A stretch of DNA of 38,607 nt from Candidatus Doudnabacteria bacterium (GTDB lineage: Bacteria; Patescibacteriota; Doudnabacteria; UBA920; 2-01-FULL-46-14). The stretch spans positions 1 through 38,607 of the forward strand of contig JAHFJD010000005.1 in the NCBI GenBank assembly GCA_023246055.1, read 5' to 3'. Below, in pieces: positions 21,176 to 28,778 of the stretch. Made by a program: the position numbers and the translations under genes. Within the stretch, counting starts at the first letter, position 1. The number at the start of each line of letters is the position of its first letter. Under the pieces are notes generated by a model. It ran no database searches. It was not told where the DNA came from and saw nothing but the letters and a program-made list of their open reading frames with translations.

Positions 21176-21541
21176 ATGTTTACTCTTGACACGAACATTC
21201 TCATCTACTACTCTGCCGGCGACGAAAAGGTCGCTGCTTTTTTGCACCGCAATCGGGAACAGATTTTCTATCTGCCCACGATAGCGGCAGCGGAGTTTCT
21301 TTCTCATCCTCGGCTGGACGCTGAAACTACCGCGCTGTTCAAAATCTTCCTCACCCAAACCATTCCCATTGGCCTCGATCTCGGTCTGGCAGAACGCGCG
21401 GCCCAGATCCGTCGGCTTTACGGGTTGAAGCTTGCCGATGCGGTCATTGCCGCGACCGCAGCCTTGACAAAATCCAGTCTGGTCACGAGAAATGTTCGAG
21501 ACTTTCGCAAGATCAAAGAACTTCCACTCATCGAGATCTAA
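21176..21541 (+). CDS. PIN-domain (VapC-like) ribonuclease toxin
   Basis: A 121-residue PIN domain: first acidic residue in FTLDTNILIYYSAG, second in AAAEFLSHP, third in LKLADAVIAATAAL and the terminal TRNVRDFRKI. These form the Mg2+ site of VapC endoribonucleases, many of which cleave tRNA or rRNA. Ends with LPLIEI. Confidence 0.88.
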   Translation: MFTLDTNILIYYSAGDEKVAAFLHRNREQIFYLPTIAAAEFLSHPRLDAETTALFKIFLTQTIPIGLDLGLAERAAQIRRLYGLKLADAVIAATAALTKSSLVTRNVRDFRKIKELPLIEI

Positions 21542-21677
21542 TTTTTAAAAGAACTCAGTGAGAAAACCATATTCTAATTTTCTCAAGCAAACTCTTTTAA
21601 CTTGCTTCCCAATGCTTGATCGGGTAGTATTAACTTGGAAGGACCCTTTTAATTCCATAAACAGGATTTCTAACGAG

Positions 21678-21866
21678 ATGAATCAGCAAACCATTTTTGA
21701 AAAAATCTTGGATATTGAATCAGAGCTTCAGAAACTGAAGCTGGAGGCGTATTTACAGTTGCCGAAGAAACAGAGAGGGACCTCGAAATATTCCGAAAGG
21801 TCTGTGCTGAACGCGGTTCGACTGTCCAGAAACCGTGTCTGGCAGAAGCGTTACGTCGCTGCCTGA
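21678..21866 (+). CDS. Orphan antitoxin-like small protein
   Basis: A 62-residue protein from ATG 21678: MNQQTIFEKILDIESELQKL, KLEAYLQLPKKQRG, then SERSVLNAVRLSRNRVWQKR. The coiled start followed by an EAYLQLPKK motif and C-terminal NAVRxxRNxxWQKRY resembles small antitoxin-type proteins of candidate phyla. No toxin follows: the next bases are a truncated minus-strand gene. The start is preceded by ATTTCTAACGAG, nearly the hairpin arm found before hicB. Confidence 0.4.
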   Translation: MNQQTIFEKILDIESELQKLKLEAYLQLPKKQRGTSKYSERSVLNAVRLSRNRVWQKRYVAA

Positions 21867-21945
21867 AAGCGCTCGGGAGCGCAAAAAACGGGTTGGTTAT
21901 TGTCGCAAACATTTCCCTGACAACGTACTTGATAAAAAACAACAT
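21864..21945 (-). pseudogene. 5' stump of a gene paralogous to the one at 22041-22466
   Basis: From ATG 21945, after GAGGAGG, the sequence reads MLFFIKYVVREMFATITNPF then FALPSAFRQ, close to IYILLVCDLAREILGGLANP then FLSLPAAFQ in the neighbour. The likeness stops near 21864, where the opposite-strand ORF ends. The frame stays open to 21670 but that tail overlaps the plus-strand gene and looks random. Confidence 0.5.
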
Positions 21946-22040
21946 AGTTCCTCCTCAATTTTCCAATCTTCAATCCGCGAACCATTCGCGAATTAGAGAA
22001 AGGGAAGGAGCAATTCATCCTGAAATGCTCCTCACTTTGG

Positions 22041-22466
22041 TCACGGCCTTAACCTCCTTTTCAGCATGACCCATCGGTAATGCCAAGGGCGCTGCCTTTT
22101 CCATTCCTTGTCGGAATATGCAAACAATGGCAACAGCCAGTTGGCAAACCCACTGGCGTCATACCCCGGATTTTCTTCCTTGATCCGGTCTATTTCTTGC
22201 AGAGAAAGAATGACCTTGTGCCCTCTTGCCATTGTAGCCCAGTAAGCCATTGACCCCTCTAATTTTTCAGGCCCATAAATGCCGAGCCTGTGGTCTCTGG
22301 CAACCTCTCGCTGTTTCCATCGGAAATTCGCGGCATATTCCCAAGCCTTAAAAAACGACTCGTGTTCCTGTCGTCCCTGGAAAGCGGCGGGAAGCGAAAG
22401 GAAAGGATTGGCAAGTCCGCCGAGGATTTCCCTGGCCAAATCACAAACCAACAAAATATAAATCAT
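22041..22466 (-). CDS. Hypothetical protein with N-terminal hydrophobic segment
   Basis: A 141-residue protein from ATG 22466 just after AGGAGGAGAT; the frame opens earlier but that Shine-Dalgarno site fixes the start. N-terminus MIYILLVCDLAREILGGLAN is amphipathic to hydrophobic; the remainder is Trp- and Arg-rich (KAWEYAANFRWKQREVARDH, KEWKRQRPWHYRWVMLKRR). No family recognised. A truncated paralogue lies at 21945. Confidence 0.55.
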   Translation of the reverse strand: MIYILLVCDLAREILGGLANPFLSLPAAFQGRQEHESFFKAWEYAANFRWKQREVARDHRLGIYGPEKLEGSMAYWATMARGHKVILSLQEIDRIKEENPGYDASGFANWLLPLFAYSDKEWKRQRPWHYRWVMLKRRLRP

Positions 22467-22512
22467 ATCTCCTCCTAAAAATTCTTTTTCCAATCTTGAG
22501 TCAGTTTTTGTT

Positions 22513-22560
22513 TGATTGTAAAAGAGCGAACCCCGCAGTGACGCAAAGCGTCTGTTTTGG
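22513..22560 (-). promoter_or_regulatory. boxA-like motif and hairpin in the leader of the 22466 gene
   Basis: Minus-strand GCTCTTTTACAATC at 22513-22526 followed by AAACAAAAAC. Upstream on that strand lies an ACCCC/GGGGT hairpin with a nested GACGC/GCGTC stem (about 22531-22562). Confidence 0.5.
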
Positions 22561-22640
22561 GGTCTTGAGTTTTCAACCCAAGCATTTATTTTTGTGAGTT
22601 AAAACAAATGTCTGAATTGAAACCGGCAAGTTCCAAAGGT

Positions 22641-22669
22641 TTGACAGATATTCAAAAAAAATCTATGCT
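22641..22669 (+). promoter_or_regulatory. Leaderless promoter of HicAB module 2
   Basis: TTGACA 22641-22646, 17-bp spacer, TATGCT 22664-22669, ATG at 22676. Confidence 0.65.
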
Positions 22670-22675
22670 GAAGTC

Positions 22676-22906
22676 ATGAACTATTATTCTTACCGTATAA
22701 TCATTGAGCCTGATGAGAACAATACCTTTCATGGATTTGTGCCGGCCTTGCCCGGCTGTCATACCTGGGGCGGGTCGTTGGAAGAAACCCGTACAAATAT
22801 GCGCGACGCCATTGACGTCTTTTTGCGCAGTCTGAAGGCTGATGGCGAACCCATACCGGAAGATAAAGGCGTGGAAATCGTGGAAACTGTGACGGCCCCT
22901 GCCTGA
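22676..22906 (+). CDS. hicB: HicB-family antitoxin (module 2)
   Basis: A 76-residue HicB: YYSYRIIIEPDENNTFHGFV, PALPGCHTWGGSLEETRTNM, RDAIDVFLRSL. Related to the 19763 protein but only moderately similar, and it lacks the 14-codon leader and hairpin. Expressed from a near-leaderless promoter. Confidence 0.87.
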   Translation: MNYYSYRIIIEPDENNTFHGFVPALPGCHTWGGSLEETRTNMRDAIDVFLRSLKADGEPIPEDKGVEIVETVTAPA

Positions 22907-22908
22907 CT

Positions 22909-23139
22909 ATGACCAAACTGCCGGTAATCAAAGATCGAATATTGATCCAGGTTTTGAAAAAACTTGGATTTTTTGAACATCCGGAAACCGGAAGCTCGCA
23001 CCTCGTCTTCAAACATCCCGACGGCCGCCGCACTACTGTGGCCAGGCACTCCGGAAAAGATATTCCCCGCGGCACCCTGCGCGCCATTCTCCGGGACATC
23101 AATATTTCTATTGATGAATTCAACATGCTTTTACACTAA
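22909..23139 (+). CDS. hicA: HicA-family toxin (module 2)
   Basis: A 76-residue HicA: IQVLKKLGFFEHPETGSSHL, VFKHPDGRRTTVARHSGKDI, PRGTLRAILRDINISIDEF. Catalytic His in GSSH. It begins two bases after the antitoxin stop. Confidence 0.87.
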   Translation: MTKLPVIKDRILIQVLKKLGFFEHPETGSSHLVFKHPDGRRTTVARHSGKDIPRGTLRAILRDINISIDEFNMLLH

Positions 23140-23140
23140 T

Positions 23141-23342
23141 TTCAAAACGCTAATCCCGTCCGCCCTGGGCGGACTGGGAAACGTTAGAGAGTAAATGCTC
23201 TCTTCTGGAGCAAGGATTAGGATTAAGTAGGAGAGTCCCCCTCTTTCTAAGATTCCCTAGAAAGAGGGGGATCTTAACCTCATCCCTGCCCCGGAAGAGA
23301 GGAGGAAGGCAGCCGCGAATGCAACTGGCGACGCCTTCCTCC
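23141..23342 (-). repeat. Junction element E1
   Basis: Weak boxA remnant at 23141-23151. Imperfect hairpin arms are CTCTCTTCTGGAGCAAGGAT (23198-23217) and ATCCCTGCCCCGGAAGAGAG (23282-23301). The loop carries a private hairpin (CCCCCTCTTTCTA / AGAAAGAGGGGG type). A second hairpin GGAGGAAGGC / GCCTTCCTCC lies at 23301-23342, just past the end of the 23351 gene. Confidence 0.65.
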
Positions 23343-23350
23343 AAAAAATT

Positions 23351-23908
23351 TCAATCCTCCATTGGTTTTTTGGAAACGAACTCCTTCCACGCCTGTTCCG
23401 CCTCAGAGCGGAACATCAACATAGAAATGGGAGGCTCCCCAGTCTCGTCAACTGCCCATTCGGGCACAGGCAGATCGACTATATCCTCAACCAGCCGGAG
23501 TGGCTGGTCAGGCACAGCCTGGAGCATGATCGCCTCCAGATCTTTCCCCAGTTCCGAACCGGCCTCCATGCGAGATCCAAAACTGGTCCCGGTCCAACCA
23601 GCTTGGATGCTAACATGGGTCGCGCCAAGCACGGGTAAATAAATTCCATTTTCCCCGCGCTCACCTATAACCTCCCGCATCACCTCAACGTAGTCGAAGT
23701 GATGCACTGTCGCCCCCTTTTCAAAAACCATATCCTGCGCGTTGGGGGGAAGGGGCGTGTAGCCGAAGGCTGCGGGCTGGAGTTCGAAAACCAGCCCCGC
23801 CGCACGAAACTTTTCAACGACCTCGGCAAACGTAAACCGAGGCCGCTGTTCTAAACCATCCAAAGCCTTTTTAACTGCGGCCGCGACTTTTTTACTCATC
23901 TTACTCAT
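23351..23908 (-). CDS. Hypothetical protein, 185 residues
   Basis: A soluble protein with basic helical N-terminus (SKKVAAAVKKALDGLEQRPR), a central region with VLGATHVSIQAGWTGTSFGS and an acidic C-terminal half. AGGAG precedes the ATG. No family recognised. A small hairpin ATTCCCAA/TTGGGAAT lies in its leader at 23922-23938; the remainder of 23909-24091 has no gene I can support. Confidence 0.5.
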   Translation of the reverse strand: MSKMSKKVAAAVKKALDGLEQRPRFTFAEVVEKFRAAGLVFELQPAAFGYTPLPPNAQDMVFEKGATVHHFDYVEVMREVIGERGENGIYLPVLGATHVSIQAGWTGTSFGSRMEAGSELGKDLEAIMLQAVPDQPLRLVEDIVDLPVPEWAVDETGEPPISMLMFRSEAEQAWKEFVSKKPMED

Positions 23909-24091
23909 AATTTTTCTCCTATTCCCAAGTTGGGAATCGCTTCTTCTATTCCGGCAGAGAGCCGGAAAACAGCGAAAGGGAAAAACAACCCAAAAAAATC
24001 CTACAACATTTGCTCGATTGGCAAAAAGAGCCTTTCCGCCGCATTTCTGACAACCCCGAGGAAAAGGGGTAAATCATGGTTTGAACGTACC

Positions 24092-24976
24092 TCATTTCCC
24101 CTCCCCAAGGAAGTTTTTGACAAAACTCAAGACTTCCTCGTGATTGGGATAGCCGCCCCAGTAAGCGGTTTCCCCTGTTTTGCCCAGGCCGGAGCCGCCG
24201 TTCCAGCCTTCAAACTTTTCTTTCAGCGAAGCGCACAGCGCGCCGTCGCCAAAAAAGTTTGCCTCGCCGTCGCCGGAAAGGATGAGGAGTTGGTCATACT
24301 GGCCAAACATCCTGTCGGCCACGGTGGCGGTCTTGGAGTGGCTCATTTTTACAATCGTGAGCCGCCCCTCAACCGCCTTCTCGGCGATCGCCCGCAGGCC
24401 TTCGGCTTCCTGGTCCGGGGTGATGCCTTGCGCGGCGCGATCAAAAGCCCGCACCCGGTCCACTTCCTCGGCTGTGGCGACAATCGCCAGCATGCCGGGA
24501 ATGTACCGGGCGTCGTTGGCGGCCACGAGCTCGATCCAGCGGCGGGTCGCGGCCGAAAAATTCAGCACTTGCCGGATTTGGGCGGCGGAAACTTTGCCAT
24601 CCTCGCCCCCAGACTCGTTCAACCTCTCCGCCCACCTATCCAAAAAAGCAATTACCTGGGTGAGCGAAGCCGCTTCGCCAGCGCGGGCGAAATGGTGGTC
24701 AATGAGCACCGGGATTGGCGCGCCCTCTGGCCAATCCTTGACCCCGCATTCTACGAAAACGACTACAGGATCGCCCTCGATGGTGACCCGTTTTGTCGGG
24801 TAGCCTTCCCGACTGCCGGTTATCTCGACCACCTCCAGGCCGAGATCGGCCGGACTGAATTCTTTTTGACCCCAGCCTTTGACCGGCTGGAGCCACTCGA
24901 TACCCGCGGCGGAGAGAATGTTTTTTACAACTACCATCTCCCCGTCGTTGCCGCCGCAGACTGCTTTTATTTTCAT
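24092..24976 (-). CDS. Divergent DHH-superfamily phosphoesterase-like protein
   Basis: A 294-residue protein. VLIDHHFARAGEAASLTQVI near residue 110 gives the DHH-type signature; VAANDARYIPGMLA near 170 could supply a further metal-binding Asp. The C-terminal part has LLILSGDGEANFFGDGALCA then GGSGLGKTGETAYWGGYPN, like the Gly-rich substrate-binding DHHA1 domain. The N-terminus (CGGNDGEMVVVKNILSAAG) lacks a standard D-x-D motif, so activity is uncertain. AAGGAG lies before the ATG. Upstream is the conserved leader with CCCGACGGCATTCGGG hairpin and boxA-like motif. Confidence 0.55.
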   Translation of the reverse strand: MKIKAVCGGNDGEMVVVKNILSAAGIEWLQPVKGWGQKEFSPADLGLEVVEITGSREGYPTKRVTIEGDPVVVFVECGVKDWPEGAPIPVLIDHHFARAGEAASLTQVIAFLDRWAERLNESGGEDGKVSAAQIRQVLNFSAATRRWIELVAANDARYIPGMLAIVATAEEVDRVRAFDRAAQGITPDQEAEGLRAIAEKAVEGRLTIVKMSHSKTATVADRMFGQYDQLLILSGDGEANFFGDGALCASLKEKFEGWNGGSGLGKTGETAYWGGYPNHEEVLSFVKNFLGEGK

Positions 24977-25025
24977 TTTTCACTCCTTGCCCGAATGCCG
25001 TCGGGACCGCGGTTGTTTTGTTTTT

Positions 25026-25113
25026 GATTGACAAAGAACAATTTAGAGAGATTCGTTTTCATCTCTCTTCTGGAGGGGAAATGTTTTTTCCATTTCCATC
25101 CCGGAAGAAAGAT
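25026..25113 (-). repeat. Junction element S2: boxA-like motif plus hairpin
   Basis: Minus-strand TGTTCTTTGTCAATC (25026-25040), then the hairpin with arms starting ATCTCTCTTCTGGAG (25061) and ending CCCGGAAGAAAGAT (25113), loop GGGGAAATG/CATTTCC. The 24976 gene starts 50 bases downstream on the minus strand. Confidence 0.65.
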
Positions 25114-25116
25114 AAA

Positions 25117-25217
25117 TCCCGCACCTTTCGAGCCTGGGGTATTGAACCCCGCTGAAAGTCAATTCTGCTTCCTCATCCCCGCGGCAAGCCGCTCACGTTT
25201 TCGGGAAAGGTGCGGGA
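25117..25217. mobile_element. 101-bp MITE-like insertion
   Basis: Ends TCCCGCACCTTTC and GAAAGGTGCGGGA are inverted repeats; TAAA flanks it on both sides. The same 101-bp sequence sits at 30160-30260, while the equivalent position near 19644 is empty. It has internal palindromes and no ORF. Confidence 0.6.
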
Positions 25218-25231
25218 TAAATGCAGAAATA

Positions 25232-25270
25232 CAATTGACAGGTCCCGGCTTTACGGATTAAACTATCGTT
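25232..25270 (+). promoter_or_regulatory. Duplicated antitoxin promoter (copy at 25 kb)
   Basis: TTGACA followed by the same spacer as at 19660 with one change, then TAAACT. Here the ATG at the transcription start is the antitoxin itself, not a leader peptide. Confidence 0.65.
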
Positions 25271-25522
25271 ATGAAGGAAATTACTACTGCCAGAATAAAA
25301 GACAATACCCTGACACTTCCCAAGACAGCGACAAAGAACTGGCGCAATGCTGATATTGCTGTTAGCGTGTCAGAAGACACCATTATTCTGAAGAGGGTCG
25401 CAAAGCCCAATTTCTGGGAGACTTGGCGGAAGTTGAAAAAATCGGGCCGCGCGGTCAATCAGAAAGATGTTGACAATGCGGTGAAATGGGCGAGAAGCAA
25501 AACTTATGCGGGTGGTACTTGA
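25271..25522 (+). CDS. AbrB-like antitoxin of PIN module 2
   Basis: An 83-residue protein whose N-terminus (TTARIKDNTLTLPKTATKNW, then AVSVSEDTIILKRV) has the swapped-hairpin AbrB/MazE pattern with L-P. The C-terminal helix (VNQKDVDNAVKWARSKTY) should bind the toxin. It overlaps the PIN gene by 17 bases. Confidence 0.75.
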   Translation: MKEITTARIKDNTLTLPKTATKNWRNADIAVSVSEDTIILKRVAKPNFWETWRKLKKSGRAVNQKDVDNAVKWARSKTYAGGT

Positions 25523-25916
25523 TACCAACGTTCTGATCTCGGCATTGCTCTGGAGAAAACGAAGCTGGGAAATTTTTCGCCTCGCTTCGTCTGGTAAAAT
25601 AATCATCTGTACATCGCGGGAAATTCTTCAGGAGTTTTCCCGTGTTTTATTTTACCCGCATATCTCTGCCCGGCTCCAAAAGGTTGGCAAGACCCCATCT
25701 ATGGTGACCGATGAGCTCCTGGCCGCAACCTCATACTATGACCAAACTCCCACAATTTTTCTGATTACCGAAGACCCTTCTGATAATGCCATTCTCGCCT
25801 GCGCCGCTGCTGCAAAACCAGATTTTATCATCTCCGGTGATCGGCACCTGCTCAAACTGAAAAATTTTCAGGGAATTCCAATAGTCGCCCCAGCACAATT
25901 CCTGAAACAGTCTTAA
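25506..25916 (+). CDS. PIN-domain toxin (module 2)
   Basis: A 136-residue PIN_3-type domain: MRVVLDTNVLISALLWRKRS (first Asp), SREILQEFSRVLFYP (Glu), EDPSDNAILACAAAAKPDFI (Asp pair) and SGDRHLLKLKNFQGIPI. Complete acidic site. Putative RNase. Confidence 0.88.
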   Translation: MRVVLDTNVLISALLWRKRSWEIFRLASSGKIIICTSREILQEFSRVLFYPHISARLQKVGKTPSMVTDELLAATSYYDQTPTIFLITEDPSDNAILACAAAAKPDFIISGDRHLLKLKNFQGIPIVAPAQFLKQS

Positions 25917-26033
25917 ATTTTCAAAGAACAATTTAGAGAGATTCGTTTTCATCCCTCTTCTGGAGCAAAAATTCATTCCTGCGCCAAAAGAAGGTCGGAC
26001 GAAGAGTGAAGAGTAAACACTCTTCGTCCGGTG
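25917..26033 (-). repeat. Junction element S3 (degenerate)
   Basis: Minus-strand TGTTCTTTGAAAAT (25917-25930), degenerate hairpin arms (CTCTTCTGGAGCA, CCTGCGCCAAAAGAAG) and a private hairpin GGACGAAGAGTG/CACTCTTCGTCC (about 26000-26033). 26034-26243 has small inverted repeats but no gene I can support. Confidence 0.5.
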
Positions 26034-26243
26034 CTCTTTGTTTTTCGCCCTTCAAATCTTTTGAAGAACGAATGGCAATCCATTGCCGGCAAATTCACCG
26101 CCTCCTCGCCCCTTATCCTCGGTCCGCGTTGCGCGGCATAGGTCTCAAGGTTTGGGACAAGTCATTCGCAATCCTTTGCGAAAGGAGCGCTGGGCGCTCA
26201 CGGCTGTTCGGCGCCTGCCACGCGCCGCGACCGCCTTTATAGG

Positions 26244-26618
26244 TCAGGAGTCAAAGGCCTTGTCCAGGAAATATTGGGCGCATTCTTCCGCCCTCATTTC
26301 TTTCAAGGACAAGGTTTCATCCGAACTCCAGGAATCGTCTCGGACGCAGCCAGCGCCATACTCTTCCTTGTAAAGAGTAAACGCTAACGGCCTGCCGATC
26401 CTGAATTTCAGACGCCTGGCTACTGCCTTAAAGGCTACTATGGCATCGGGCTCGTCGGTCCAAATGCCATAATGGGTCGTGGTATAATAGTCCTTCGCGG
26501 CGTCATACCCGCTGCGGCTACGACTCTCAAGGACAATCATCCACACCCGGCCTTCACCTAAAAACTCCGTTGCTGTTTTCAGCAACGCGAGCTTTAGGAC
26601 AGGCTTCAGGTCTGCCAT
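26244..26618 (-). CDS. Hypothetical protein, 124 residues
   Basis: A soluble protein: MADLKPVLKLALLKTATEFL ... YDAAKDYYTTTHYGIWTDEP ... and a C-terminal helix (LKEMRAEECAQYFLDKAF). GGAGGAG is present upstream of the ATG. No family recognised. Cassette-type single gene. Confidence 0.5.
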   Translation of the reverse strand: MADLKPVLKLALLKTATEFLGEGRVWMIVLESRSRSGYDAAKDYYTTTHYGIWTDEPDAIVAFKAVARRLKFRIGRPLAFTLYKEEYGAGCVRDDSWSSDETLSLKEMRAEECAQYFLDKAFDS

Positions 26619-26798
26619 TCCACACTCCTCCTTTCTTTGGCGTCAGAGTCAATCCCGCGAATCTGGCGATCCGCAAAAAAGCCCTTAGTGCCGTGGAGGA
26701 CTTTGCCCCCTCTTTGCTTCCTCTCCCCTTGCGGGAGAGGATTGAGGTGAGGGGTAAAATCCTCCACAGCACTGCCTGTTTTAAGAGAGAGTTTTAAT

Positions 26799-27016
26799 CT
26801 CTCTTCTCGACAGGAAAAATTTAAGTAGGAGAGCCCTTACCTCTACCCGCTCTATTCCCCTCCTCGTGCTGTGTCCGCCGAAGCCTCGGCGTAGGCTGGG
26901 AGGAGGCCCGCCCGCCTGGACTTCGTCCAAGCGAAGTCGGGCGGGGGCTAGGGGAGGTTAAAGATAAAAGTCTTAAATTTTCCTGCCGGGAAGAGAGGGG
27001 GTCGAAGGTGCAAATT
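26799..27016 (-). repeat. Junction element E2 with large loop insert
   Basis: Arms CTCTCTTCTCGACAGGAAAA and TTTTCCTGCCGGGAAGAGAG are nearly complementary and extend through TTTAAG/CTTAAA (ends at 26997). The loop contains CCTCCCCTAGCC-type inverted repeats and a GCCCGCC stem. The second hairpin here is GGGGTCGAA/TTCGACCCC instead of the GGAGGAAG type. No clear boxA copy. Confidence 0.6.
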
Positions 27017-27160
27017 CGACCCCACGAAACTTATAAAATCCTCCGTATGATTTCTTTCCTCTTTTATTCCCCTTGCCGCGAAAGTTGTCTCGGCTCGGTT
27101 CCGACTCGAGGAGAGCCGGTTTCCGCCTTGCGGGCAGAACGGTATCGTCTATCGCGAGGG

Positions 27161-27310
27161 TTAACCGCCGTTTCGGTACACCTCCTGCGCCTTGATCCTT
27201 GCTGCAGGAAAACTTTCAAATTCCCTGCAACTCTCACCTGGACCAAAGAACTCGCCGACTATCTTAACCTGCATACGCAGTGTCAGAGGATAGCGACTGG
27301 GTTTCTCCAT
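27161..27310 (-). CDS. Possible small protein, 49 residues
   Basis: From ATG 27310: MEKPSRYPLTLRMQVKIVGE, FFGPGESCREFESFPAARIK, stop at 27161. A GGAGG lies 20-odd bases upstream, rather far. It fills the otherwise empty 27017-27346 interval and follows the 27347 gene closely. It may be a remnant. Confidence 0.35.
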   Translation of the reverse strand: MEKPSRYPLTLRMQVKIVGEFFGPGESCREFESFPAARIKAQEVYRNGG

Positions 27311-27346
27311 TGCTGGAGGGTGACCCCGTAGATATTTCCTCCGGAG

Positions 27347-27775
27347 TTATTCTACTACTTCAAAATTCTCCGGATTGCTACCGCCCAGATCAGTCCCTTT
27401 TGGGACTAACATTTTTATCCTCATAGAATCGTCCATGACTCTATGAAAATAGAGAAATGTCAGCTCCCGATAATTGCACCTCTCATGGCTGCAATCAAAG
27501 GACTCCCAGACCGACTGGAGCGGTTTTTTGCCGCATCCAAGGAGCCGAGATGTAAGCTCCTCATCGCGTTCGATTATGATCTCATCGCACGATGAGGCTG
27601 TTTCCAACTCCCCGGGCGTCAAATCCGAGGGATAACGGTGTTTTTGCCCGATGGGCTGATTTGCCAACGGGGCGAAAACAATCTCATACCCTCCGCAGCC
27701 TTCAAACAGGCTACGAAGCGTATCCTTTTCATCAACAGACGGCTCCTGATCAAGGAGCCAAGCAATCTTTTTCAT
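27347..27775 (-). CDS. Hypothetical protein, 142 residues
   Basis: A soluble protein with a Rossmann-like start (KKIAWLLDQEPSVDEKDTLR, SLFEGCGGYEIVFAPLAN) and several Cys. No family named. GAGGAGGG lies six bases before the ATG. Its leader is the best-preserved copy of the conserved unit: boxA-like motif, A-rich tract, CGACGGCATTCGGGC hairpin, Shine-Dalgarno site. Confidence 0.55.
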   Translation of the reverse strand: MKKIAWLLDQEPSVDEKDTLRSLFEGCGGYEIVFAPLANQPIGQKHRYPSDLTPGELETASSCDEIIIERDEELTSRLLGCGKKPLQSVWESFDCSHERCNYRELTFLYFHRVMDDSMRIKMLVPKGTDLGGSNPENFEVVE

Positions 27776-27824
27776 CTGACCCTCCTCTGCCCGAATGCCG
27801 TCGGCGCCGCGGGTTTTGTTTTTT

Positions 27825-27998
27825 GATTGTCAAAGAACAATTTGAGAGATAAATCATCTCTCTTCTGGAGCAAGGATCAAGATTAAGTAGGAGAGTCCAG
27901 CCCCAGTTTTTTGAAACTGGGGCTGGGTCTTAACCTCATCCCTGCCCCGGAAGAGAGGAGGAAGGCAGTCGCGAATGCAACTGGCGACGGCTTCCTCC
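27825..27998 (-). repeat. Junction element E3 (best-preserved copy)
   Basis: On the minus strand in order: GGAGGAAGCCGTCGC/GCGACTGCCTTCCTCC hairpin (27957-27998); CTCTCTTCCGGGGCAGGGAT and ATCCTTGCTCCAGAAGAGAG arms (27938-27957 and 27858-27877) around a CAGCCCCAGTTT/AAACTGGGGCTG loop hairpin; GAGAGAT/ATCTCTC hairpin; boxA-like TGTTCTTTGACAATC (27825-27839). Confidence 0.7.
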
Positions 27999-28016
27999 GA
28001 AAAGTTTGGCCGAGAA

Positions 28017-28778
28017 TTAAATTGTCTTTACTTCAATTCTCGAGCCGATTTTTTTTGAGAGATCTTTTATGTTTTGGCCGCCGCGGCCAATGACGAGCCC
28101 TACCAGGTCTTTCGGGACCCGGATCACAGAGCCCAGGCGCACTATCAGCGCGGCCGTGTGATGGGCACTCCCGTGGACCATGAGGACGTGGTATCCAGCT
28201 GGACACTCACCGGTCCGAGTATCCAAAGCCCTGCCGAGTAGGGTCAGGTCAAATCCGCTGACCTTGGCCACGTCGCGGCCAGCCATCAGCCGCTCGGTTT
28301 CCCGGACAATGTCTGCGTTCCGCTCTTCCTGCCAAATCTTCTGGCAGGCAAGTTGGGAATTGGGGTCGCCGACCTCAATCTCTACCTGCTCATCGGAGCA
28401 AGAGATGATTACGGGCGACACCCAGTGAAAATTATTGTCCCTTATGTCTGCCTTCTTGGCAACCACCTTGACCTTGGGGAGGGCAAGGTGGATCGAATTA
28501 CGGCTTTTGACCGTACTTCTTCCCCTGTACTCGATCCCCTCCGCAAATCCTTCCCGGACGCACCGCTCCGCGGCGCGGAAGGGGTAATAATTGTACACCC
28601 CCAGGTGGTCCGGATTTTCGCCGACGTACCGGGCAACTCTTAGAGCCTCCCGGTCTTCGTCAAAAAAGGGGTTGTCGTCGGGCCATACAACTTCCAGATC
28701 CAGCCTTAAGACTGGTCTGGTCTCGGTTTTGAGGTAGACCACCTTGGTCACCTCGTCTAACAAAAAGGTTTTTGTCAT
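28017..28778 (-). CDS. KH-domain protein
   Basis: A 253-residue protein from ATG 28778 (MTKTFLLDEVTKVVYLKTET); AGGAGG lies just before it, and the open frame upstream is leader sequence. The C-terminus VPKDLVGLVIGRGGQNIKDL then SKKIGSRIEVKTI is a type I KH RNA-binding domain with the GRGG loop. The N-terminal 200 residues are unrecognised; they contain VIISCSDEQVEIEVGD and YHVLMVHGSAHHTAALIV. Possibly an RNA-binding regulator. Confidence 0.65.
   Translation of the reverse strand: MTKTFLLDEVTKVVYLKTETRPVLRLDLEVVWPDDNPFFDEDREALRVARYVGENPDHLGVYNYYPFRAAERCVREGFAEGIEYRGRSTVKSRNSIHLALPKVKVVAKKADIRDNNFHWVSPVIISCSDEQVEIEVGDPNSQLACQKIWQEERNADIVRETERLMAGRDVAKVSGFDLTLLGRALDTRTGECPAGYHVLMVHGSAHHTAALIVRLGSVIRVPKDLVGLVIGRGGQNIKDLSKKIGSRIEVKTI

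Noticed and set aside
23930-25027. 365-codon plus-strand frame opposite the DHH-like gene
   Set aside because: It is the shadow of the minus-strand gene 24092-24976, which has a Shine-Dalgarno site and conserved motifs.
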